Source: Verrucomicrobiota bacterium (GTDB taxonomy: Bacteria > Verrucomicrobiota > Verrucomicrobiia > Opitutales > Opitutaceae). Taken from it: DNA of 34,230 nucleotides. Position 1 is the first letter of the stretch, and each line of letters opens with the position of its first letter. The notes beneath the pieces are model-generated. The model did no database searches. It was not told where the DNA came from and saw nothing but the letters and a program-made list of their open reading frames with translations. The DNA lies in assembly GCA_025361935.1 (NCBI GenBank), contig JANYJB010000019.1, positions 1 to 34,230 on the forward strand. Reading direction: 5' to 3'. The position numbers were made by a program, and so were the translations under genes. Positions 11,491-17,522 of the stretch are shown here, piece after piece.

Positions 11491-11871
11491 TCAAACGGAC
11501 GGACGGCTGCCTCTATTTTCGGGGGCGCCATCGGGACCCACACCGGTCGCAAGGAAGGTTGCCTTTACCAGGCTGCGCAGACGGGTGGTCGAGATGCGCA
11601 TGCGAAGCTTCCACCGCAACACCCCGCGGTTGTAGGGATGTTCGTGAAACCTTTCGGCTTCGATGGCGAAGTTGCGAATCCCCGCCAAGTGAGCGACGGC
11701 TTTGATGAAATCGTGATCTGCCGTAAAATGGTTTCGGTTCATCATCAGCAACAAACCCGTGAAGGGAACGGCTCTGCGGTAGAGGGAAAGCTTGAAAACC
11801 GTTCTCTCATACTGATCGCGCGGAATATTGTTCTGCGTGCAGAAATAGTCGGCGAAAGTGAGGGTGGGCAT
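11491..11871 (-). CDS. Unknown 126-residue protein
   Basis: I do not recognise this protein. It begins MPTLTFADYFCTQNNIPRDQ, is rich in aromatic and basic residues through about 110 (LLLMMNRNHFTADHDFIKAV, EAERFHEHPYNRGVL, RWKLRMRISTTRLRSLV), and ends with a Gly/Pro-rich tail. No membrane helix or signal is evident. Same strand as and 32 bp upstream of the glutathione peroxidase gene, so possibly in one transcript. Amino-acid use and a clean start argue for a real gene, but no motif supports a role. Confidence 0.6.
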   Translation of the reverse strand: MPTLTFADYFCTQNNIPRDQYERTVFKLSLYRRAVPFTGLLLMMNRNHFTADHDFIKAVAHLAGIRNFAIEAERFHEHPYNRGVLRWKLRMRISTTRLRSLVKATFLATGVGPDGAPENRGSRPSV

Positions 11872-12038
11872 GGGATAAGATGAAGGAATCGTGGGCTAGT
11901 CCGGTTTTCATTAGGTAAAAGTTGCATCCATTTCCACCGTTGATTTCAGGAAATGCAAAACAGGATATTGGCCCAAGAGCTAAACGGGGGATTTTTGTGG
12001 CAGTAAAATCGACCGGGCCTGGGATAAACTGGGCGCTC

Positions 12039-13157
12039 ATGGAGACGCATCTTGTGCGAATGCGGCCAACGCGCTCTGCTGTGCAACTTGGCATGGTTCA
12101 AATGCTCCCATCACCCGTAACGTGCGAGACGCTGGCGCAGATTCTTCCCCGCTTTGGCGGTTCGTTGGCGAGCATTCCTGTCGATTCTCCGTTGGCCTAT
12201 GCATTGCCCGAGCACGCCGGCGAAGAGGTCCGTGATTTTCTAAAGGACCATGGCGTGGTCGAGGTTGCGCCGGGATTTACGGCGAGACTTCCCGGCGGGC
12301 GGGTTTTGGGATCGGGCAACGTGCTCGCGCCGGACGGCCTGTCGATCGCCCGCGATGTGTCGCCGGATTTTGGGAAACCATTTTCGGACCATTGGCTGCT
12401 GTGCTTTAAGAAAATTCGTCCGCCCGTCCCTCTGGAGGGGACGGTTGCCGTGATCGCGACGACGCTGGGTAAAGGTTACGGCCATTGGTTGCTGGAGGAA
12501 TTGCCGCGCCTGCTGCTGCTCGACCGGCAGGAAGTGGCGACGATCATCACGCACGGCGCATCGGCGTTCAGCCGCGAGGCGCTGCGCTTGCATGGTTTTC
12601 GCGGACGGTTGATCGAGCCGGGCAGGGATACGCACTTCGCCTGCGAGCAACTCATCATCCCCGGTTTGCCGGGTGAGGCGGGTCGTCCGGTGCCGGCAGT
12701 GTTGGGTCTGCTGGAGGCATTCACCGCGCCCTTGCATGAGGCTTCATCGGCTTTTGGGGAACGTCTTTACATCTCGCGGGCGAAAGCCCGCCGCAGGCTG
12801 GTTTCCAATGAGGACGCCCTGTGGTCGCAACTCGAAGCCCAGGGGTTTGCCAGGATATATCTGGAAGACCTCGCGTGGAGCGAACAGGTTAATGTTTTCC
12901 GGCATGCGAAGGTGATTGTGGCGTCGCATGGAGCCGGGCTGGCCAATCTGGTTTTTTGCCGACCGGAGACGCGTGTAGTCGAATTTTTTAACCGGACTTA
13001 CGTTAACCCCTGTTTTTGGCGGTTGGCGGCGCTTCGGGGGCTGGATTACAGACCCGTGGTGGACTCGTCCCCGCAACCCTTGCGCTATGATGCGGGATGC
13101 GGACGCTTGGATATCGAAGCAGATGTTAAAACTATTTTGGATGCAGTCATTTATTGA
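12039..13157 (+). CDS. GT61-family (DUF563) glycosyltransferase
   Basis: GT61 enzymes transfer sugars such as xylose or GlcNAc to glycans; bacterial ones usually work in surface polysaccharide synthesis. About 372 residues. Visible are the conserved KGYGHWLLEELPRLLLL (family Nx(F/Y)HWLxExLPR-like block), RLYISRAKARRRLVSNE, and the C-terminal nucleotide-sugar site ASHGAGLANLVFC followed by VVEFFN. The start is uncertain: ATGs at 12039, 12060 and 12093 are all in frame and a TTG at 11922 is farther out. 12039 is a compromise. No other glycan gene is nearby, and AT-rich stretches flank the gene on both sides, which may indicate transfer. Confidence 0.85.
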   Translation: METHLVRMRPTRSAVQLGMVQMLPSPVTCETLAQILPRFGGSLASIPVDSPLAYALPEHAGEEVRDFLKDHGVVEVAPGFTARLPGGRVLGSGNVLAPDGLSIARDVSPDFGKPFSDHWLLCFKKIRPPVPLEGTVAVIATTLGKGYGHWLLEELPRLLLLDRQEVATIITHGASAFSREALRLHGFRGRLIEPGRDTHFACEQLIIPGLPGEAGRPVPAVLGLLEAFTAPLHEASSAFGERLYISRAKARRRLVSNEDALWSQLEAQGFARIYLEDLAWSEQVNVFRHAKVIVASHGAGLANLVFCRPETRVVEFFNRTYVNPCFWRLAALRGLDYRPVVDSSPQPLRYDAGCGRLDIEADVKTILDAVIY

Positions 13158-13210
13158 ACAATGGGTTATATCATATAATTGGAATTTTTTGATAAAAATG
13201 ACGTGGTCTG

Positions 13211-13238
13211 TTGACGTTGGCCTGACCGATGCTATTGT
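13211..13238 (+). promoter_or_regulatory. Candidate sigma-70 promoter
   Basis: TTGACG at 13211-13216 and TATTGT at 13233-13238, 16 bp apart, in an AT-rich stretch downstream of the glycosyltransferase stop. A perfect TATAAT also lies at 13174-13179 but without a good -35. Either could transcribe the methyltransferase gene at 13396. Based on motif match only. Confidence 0.35.
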
Positions 13239-13244
13239 TTTGGT

Positions 13245-13263
13245 GTTCCCGCTTAGCGGGGAC
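13245..13263 (+). terminator. Hairpin after the GT61 gene
   Basis: GTTCCCGC, loop TTA, GCGGGGAC: an 8-bp stem with one G-U pair, followed by ATTTTGGGG. It could end the glycosyltransferase transcript. It starts almost at the expected first base of a transcript from the 13211-13238 promoter, so it may instead be a 5' leader stem. Confidence 0.45.
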
Positions 13264-13288
13264 ATTTTGGGGTAACCTAGAAAGCAAA

Positions 13289-13320
13289 TGGCCGGTCGCT
13301 TAGGGGTAGGCGACCGGCCA
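13289..13320 (+). terminator. Perfect 11-bp hairpin ahead of the methyltransferase gene
   Basis: TGGCCGGTCGC at 13289-13299, a 10-base loop (TTAGGGGTAG), and the exact reverse complement at 13310-13320. ACTTATTTTA follows, a poor U-tract. It lies 75 bp before the methyltransferase ATG. It is either a terminator for read-through from upstream or a regulatory stem in the leader. Confidence 0.55.
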
Positions 13321-13395
13321 ACTTATTTTACGAGTCCGCCGGTTGCGCGGACCTTGCCAGCGGACCTTCCGCCACCATCGTCGGGCCGCACCGCG

Positions 13396-14118
13396 ATGAA
13401 ACCGCACTACAACCTGGCCGAGACCAAGACTCCCGACGGCGCCCGTCTTTCGTTGCACGAACATGACGGCAGTTACTGCGTGCGCCTCAACGGCCAGGAT
13501 CTCATGCACTCCTCCACGAGCGCCTCTGAGGTGCTGCTGGGCGAGCTGGCCCACGCGCTCGTCGATACCAAGGCGCCGACTCGCACGCTCATCGGCGGCA
13601 TGGGGCTCGGCTACACGCTCAAGGCGGTGCTGGCCAAAGCTGGTCCGAAGGCGGTGGTCGAGGTCGGTGAACTTATGCCCGAGGTGATCGAGTGGAACCG
13701 CACGTTCATGGCCAAGCTCAACGGGCATCTCCTCGCCGATCCGCGTGTGCAGATGAAGTTGGGCGACGTGGTCGTGACGATTCAGGCGGCGCGTGCTAAC
13801 TCCTACGACGCCATCCTGCTCGATGTGGACAACGGTCCCGTGCCGATGGTGCACACCGGCAATGTCCGCCTCTATGGTCCGCGCGGACTGGAGACGCTGA
13901 AATCCAAGCTGCGTCCAGGCGGTCGGCTCGCGATCTGGTCGGCGAGTCCCGATCATACCTTTGAAAAACGTCTGCGCGCCGCGGGTTTTGTCGCGCAGGC
14001 GATTCCCGCCAGATTGTTTCCGACGGCCAAACGCAGCGCCTACGTGATCTATGTCGGCGACAAGCCGACAGCGGATGAGGCGGCTCGCTCCGCCGGGCGC
14101 AAGCCGGGCAAGCGCTAG
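13396..14118 (+). CDS. Spermidine-synthase-like SAM-binding protein
   Basis: A Rossmann-fold protein of the spermine/spermidine synthase group, 240 residues. Motif I reads LIGGMGLGYTL, the acidic strand VEVGELMPEVIEWNR follows, then DAILLDVDNGP and the late strand GGRLAIWSAS. The canonical spermidine synthase residues cannot be confirmed, so it may be a methyltransferase or aminopropyltransferase of unknown substrate. The ATG at 13396 (MKPHYNLAETKTPDG) starts the folded part; an upstream in-frame start at 13288 would lie in the hairpin. The tail is basic (RSAGRKPGKR). It is convergent with the secreted peptidase. Confidence 0.82.
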   Translation: MKPHYNLAETKTPDGARLSLHEHDGSYCVRLNGQDLMHSSTSASEVLLGELAHALVDTKAPTRTLIGGMGLGYTLKAVLAKAGPKAVVEVGELMPEVIEWNRTFMAKLNGHLLADPRVQMKLGDVVVTIQAARANSYDAILLDVDNGPVPMVHTGNVRLYGPRGLETLKSKLRPGGRLAIWSASPDHTFEKRLRAAGFVAQAIPARLFPTAKRSAYVIYVGDKPTADEAARSAGRKPGKR

Positions 14119-14136
14119 GCGACTCCCGTCGCGCGG

Positions 14137-15141
14137 TTACTTTGCGTCCTCGATCAAGGAGCGCACGGCTTCCTCGCTGACGGCGGCGATTTTTTTGGTG
14201 CCGAGGTTCGTCTGCACTTCGTAAAGGTTGGTTTTCCCGACGGTGCGGAGGAAGGTGATCGTCTTGATGATCTCCACGATGGTTTTTTCGGGAGCTTCTC
14301 CTTTCGGGGACATGCTTTGCTCGATGACGAGCGCACCGCCCTTGGCGGCTTCGGTTTGCAGGTCGAACTCGGGCAGTTCCTGCCAGGAGTTGATGATGTG
14401 AAAGGTTCCGGTTTGGGTTTCCTTGTTCCAAGTGAAGCCATTGACGACGATCTGGTGCCCCACGCTGCCTCCGCCCCAGGGGTGGGCGGCAATGAATCCC
14501 GGCGGGAGAGCCTGCCAGATTTCGCGGGGAAACGCCGCCAGAATGGGGCGGCCTTTGCGCAATTCGCCGCGAGCCCATTCAAAGGGATTGTTCTCTTGGG
14601 CGGGAACGTTGTGCACGACGGGTGCCGGAGTGAAACTCGCGAGCAGGCCGGCGATTCCTTGATGGTAGCGTGGGTCTTTCCACGGGCTTTCCTGATTGGC
14701 CACGTTGGAGATTTTGTAGATGGTGGGCGCATCAACGTAGTAGCCGGCGATATCCAGCCAGTGGACGCGGCCGTAAAGCATGCAAGTGCCGCCGATCTGG
14801 TCGCGAGAGACGTTGGGCGGGCAAAGCCGCACGGTTTCCAAGGGACCGGTAATCGTTGAGGTCACGATGGTTTTCTTGGCCGTGACGGGAGCGCTTACGA
14901 CCGTCACGACGGAATTGCCGTGGGCCACCGGTTTTTCGTTGCTCAGGTTGGCAAGCCATGTCCGGTCTTCCTCGGTCAACGACGCCATCGGCACCATGGC
15001 GCGGGTTCCGTTGGGGAAAAATACCACCGCGTAGTTCTTGTCGATGCGGGCGCGCACCACGCCTTCCAGTCTGGAAGAAACGGCTTGCGCGTTGATGGCG
15101 AGAAGGGTGAGGAGCGCAGGCAAGCCAAGGAACCGTTTCAT
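14137..15141 (-). CDS. Secreted papain-like cysteine peptidase with SHD1-like N-terminus
   Basis: About 334 residues with a signal peptide (MKRFLGLPALLTLLAINAQA). Residues about 23-68 (LEGVVRARIDKNYAVVFFPN, then MVPMASLTEEDRTWL) resemble the SHD1-type small beta domain common in Verrucomicrobiota and Planctomycetota exported proteins. The rest has the clan CA layout: RDQIGGTC with Gln115 and nucleophile Cys120, SVGHQIVVNGF with His229, and FHIINSW with Asn251. These match the Gln-Cys-His-Asn set of papain-type enzymes. The substrate is unknown; it acts outside the cytoplasm. The ATG at 15141 is preferred over 15186 because it opens the signal peptide. Confidence 0.8.
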   Translation of the reverse strand: MKRFLGLPALLTLLAINAQAVSSRLEGVVRARIDKNYAVVFFPNGTRAMVPMASLTEEDRTWLANLSNEKPVAHGNSVVTVVSAPVTAKKTIVTSTITGPLETVRLCPPNVSRDQIGGTCMLYGRVHWLDIAGYYVDAPTIYKISNVANQESPWKDPRYHQGIAGLLASFTPAPVVHNVPAQENNPFEWARGELRKGRPILAAFPREIWQALPPGFIAAHPWGGGSVGHQIVVNGFTWNKETQTGTFHIINSWQELPEFDLQTEAAKGGALVIEQSMSPKGEAPEKTIVEIIKTITFLRTVGKTNLYEVQTNLGTKKIAAVSEEAVRSLIEDAK

Positions 15142-15322
15142 GTTGAACTGCACTAATCCGAAAAGACACGGACAGGTCAAAAACATAGGTCAGCGGCTAT
15201 TTTTATGACGATTGGGTAAACAAACAGAATGGCGGTGAGTTGGTCCCTTATTTGCTATTGAAGCGAAAAGCCGATGGCCAACAGTGCTCCGCAGCTTAAC
15301 CGCCAGTTAAAATTATTTAGCC

Positions 15323-15715
15323 ATGAAAAAGAAAACGATCAAAGCCGCCAAAACATCCGCATCTGCTCCCAAGCCTCCGGTCAAAACCGTCAAGAAAACT
15401 GCCGCTCCGCGCAAAAAAGTTGTTGCCGCGCCCGCCGTTAAAGCCGGCCCGTCCAAATCAGCCGGCACGGCCATCACGGCGACCATTGATATCGGTTTTG
15501 GCAACGCGCTCTACATCCGTGGAGAGGGTGCCAGCCTGAGTTGGGATGTCGGCACACTCATGAATTGCGTGAAGGACGACACTTGGAGCATCACCCTGCC
15601 GGAAACTTCCAAGCCGATCATCTACAAGTTTCTGATCAACGACCTTACGTGGTCCGCCGGTCCTGACTACATCGCCGAATCCGGCAGGAAGATCGCCGTC
15701 AATCCGGCGTTCTAA
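15323..15715 (+). CDS. Lysine-rich tail fused to a carbohydrate-binding-like domain
   Basis: 130 residues in two unlike parts. Residues 1-47 are almost only Lys, Ala, Pro, Thr, Val and Ser (KKKTIKAAKTSASAPKPP and similar), like a histone H1-type DNA-binding tail. Residues 48-130 form a compact beta domain (GNALYIRGEGASLSWDVG, KFLINDLTWSAGPDY) that resembles starch-binding or glycogen-binding (CBM20/48-like) Ig folds. No signal peptide, so it is cytoplasmic. No Shine-Dalgarno precedes the ATG; the leader is AT-rich. It is convergent with the acyltransferase gene (5-bp gap). The tail reading is firm; the domain assignment is by pattern. Confidence 0.8.
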   Translation: MKKKTIKAAKTSASAPKPPVKTVKKTAAPRKKVVAAPAVKAGPSKSAGTAITATIDIGFGNALYIRGEGASLSWDVGTLMNCVKDDTWSITLPETSKPIIYKFLINDLTWSAGPDYIAESGRKIAVNPAF

Positions 15716-15720
15716 GGACA

Positions 15721-16410
15721 TCAAATGACCGACGGCCTCGGTGCCAAAACCGGGCCGTCGGGGTTTAGTGAGCTCAGTTTTTGGCCGAGTTGTTCTGGAA
15801 TGAACTTTTCGGAGGCGATCTCCTCGCTCGTCACCACATCGTAGGCCACGCGTATGCGGGAGAAGGGGTGTGGCAGGTAAAATCGATCCCAGCTCGGGAT
15901 CTGCCAGGCCGCCTCGTAGGCGGTTCCTATCAGCACAATGGGCGAGCCCGTGCGTCGTGCAATCACCAGACCGCCGGGTTTGAATTGATACATGGGTCCC
16001 CGCGGGCCGTCGGGAGTGATGCCGACATCGTAGCCGCCGCGTAATACTTCAACCAATCCGAGGGCGGCTTCGCGCCCGCGTTTGTGACTGGAGCCGCGCA
16101 CGGAGTTGATGCCCACGATTGAGAAAAACGCTTCCAGCCAGGCTCCGTCACGGCTGGCGCTGACCAATCCATAGACATCGCGTTTACGATGGTGGCGCCT
16201 GAACATTTCCGCGGCGGTGAAAAGCCGGTTGTGCCAGAGCACAAAAATCACGGCCTGAGGAATGTCACCCAAACGATGACGGCTGAGCGGTGAAAATTCG
16301 ACTTTCAGGGACAGCGTCCATGCCCTGAGAAGCATTCCGACGGGCCAGAGCGCAAGAAAGCGCCAGCCACTGACGGCGTGAACCACGGGTTTGCGTGAAA
16401 CGGAGGACAT
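15721..16410 (-). CDS. DUF374-type lysophospholipid acyltransferase-like protein
   Basis: A membrane-associated acyltransferase of the DUF374 group, related to LpxL/PlsC-like folds, presumably acting on lipid A-like or phospholipid acceptors. About 229 residues. The catalytic-type block is VIFVLWHNRLFTAAE (WHNR with the catalytic His), and the second is VGITPDGPRGPMYQFKPG, the family hallmark. One N-terminal hydrophobic stretch (GWRFLALWPVGMLLRAW) anchors it. The ATG at 16410 (MSSVSRKPV) is preferred over 16458. It is divergent from the YkgJ-like gene. Confidence 0.88.
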   Translation of the reverse strand: MSSVSRKPVVHAVSGWRFLALWPVGMLLRAWTLSLKVEFSPLSRHRLGDIPQAVIFVLWHNRLFTAAEMFRRHHRKRDVYGLVSASRDGAWLEAFFSIVGINSVRGSSHKRGREAALGLVEVLRGGYDVGITPDGPRGPMYQFKPGGLVIARRTGSPIVLIGTAYEAAWQIPSWDRFYLPHPFSRIRVAYDVVTSEEIASEKFIPEQLGQKLSSLNPDGPVLAPRPSVI

Positions 16411-16496
16411 CGGGTGATGTTGGCGTGAAAAAAGAGGGTTCGCCAAGCAAAAGCCCATTTGAGGCGATGATGTAGGCCCTTGTGCCGGGCCGTGCG

Positions 16497-17264
16497 ATGA
16501 CGTTTGCTGCGCTTCCCATGTGCGCCGCCTTTTCGCCCGAAGAAGACATGATGTTCGAGAAGACCGGCGCAGCCGTGTTCAAGCGTCTGCGCAAAACCCG
16601 CAATCCCGCCGACCTGCTCGGCGTCGTGCGTAGCGCTCACAAGGAGTTTGACCGTGCTTACGAATCCGCCCCGGTCGCAGCGCGTGCATCCGTGGCGTGC
16701 CAGTCCGGTTGCGACGCGTGCTGCCATGTGCCCGTGGGTGTGCAGGCGCATGAGGTGCTGATCGTCGCCCAGTATGTGCAGACGCATTTTTCGCCGGAGG
16801 AACTCGACGCCCTGATCGAGCGCGCCGCAGTCCATCGCGAGGCCTTTGCGGGCGTGGATAGCAATGGGCGCGCCGCGCTGCGTTCGCCCTGTGTGCTGCT
16901 GCGCAAAGGCGCGTGTTCGGTTTATGCGGTGCGTCCCGAGGCCTGTCGATCGCACCACAGTCACAACGCAGATGCCTGCCGCACCAACCTCGCGAGGGGC
17001 AACGAAGATATGGATGTAAATGTTGCCGGTGTGCGCGGCCGCATGTTTGCGGTGATGCTGGGCATCGATCAGGCCGTGGCGGAGGCGGGGTTTGACGGGC
17101 GGGCGTATGATTTTGGCTCCGCGTTGCACGAGGCGCTGACCGACGTCCTGTGCACTGCGCGCTGGGTGCGGCGAGAGGCGGCGTTTTCAGAGTCATGCCG
17201 CGAGGCAGCGGATGGCGATGATGGCGAGTCCGGCGTGATGCACGCGGAGGGCTATTTTCAGTAA
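16497..17264 (+). CDS. YkgJ-family zinc/iron-chelating cysteine-cluster protein
   Basis: Proteins of this family (PF03692) coordinate metal through a conserved Cys cluster; their role is unknown. The cluster is seen as CQSGCDACCHVP, with later cysteines at SPCVLLRKGACSVYAVRPEACRS-like positions in the middle of the protein and a final one in ADACRTN. The C-terminal part is helical. About 255 residues. The start is unsure: ATG 16497, GTG 16482 and a double ATG near 16548 (MMFEKTGAAVF) are in frame, and no ribosome site decides. It is divergent from the DUF374 gene. Confidence 0.82.
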   Translation: MTFAALPMCAAFSPEEDMMFEKTGAAVFKRLRKTRNPADLLGVVRSAHKEFDRAYESAPVAARASVACQSGCDACCHVPVGVQAHEVLIVAQYVQTHFSPEELDALIERAAVHREAFAGVDSNGRAALRSPCVLLRKGACSVYAVRPEACRSHHSHNADACRTNLARGNEDMDVNVAGVRGRMFAVMLGIDQAVAEAGFDGRAYDFGSALHEALTDVLCTARWVRREAAFSESCREAADGDDGESGVMHAEGYFQ

Positions 17265-17403
17265 GCCACGCATCGGGAGAATGCCCAGGAGAGTCCGCCA
17301 AGGAGTATATTGGCACCCGTGGTTGAGGTAGAGGAGGCGGCAATTTCCTTCCGAGCGGCTTCGGGCAGATAATAACAAACCTGCTTGGGCGCGTTTCCTT
17401 TTT

Positions 17404-17431
17404 TTGCGTTTTAAGGGGCTGATTTTATTAA
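17404..17431 (+). promoter_or_regulatory. Weak candidate promoter for the AsmA-like gene
   Basis: TTGCGT at 17404-17409 and TATTAA at 17426-17431, 16 bp apart, in the only AT-rich part of the 258-bp gap 17265-17522. I see no other feature in that gap. Confidence 0.25.
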
Positions 17432-17522
17432 ATCGGCGTGCGTCAGTGGGTCGTTTCGCTCCGCTTGCTTTGTCCATCGCCTGCTGGCAAACCAGTCGTT
17501 CGTTCCCCTCGGGTTCCCACTT

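Noticed and set aside
10250-11635. 461-residue plus-strand open frame across the DTW and peroxidase genes
   Set aside because: It is antisense to two recognised genes and shows no motif.
17265-17420. Minus-strand peptide frame after the YkgJ-like gene
   Set aside because: About 50 codons without a start codon and with no recognisable motif; treated as non-coding.
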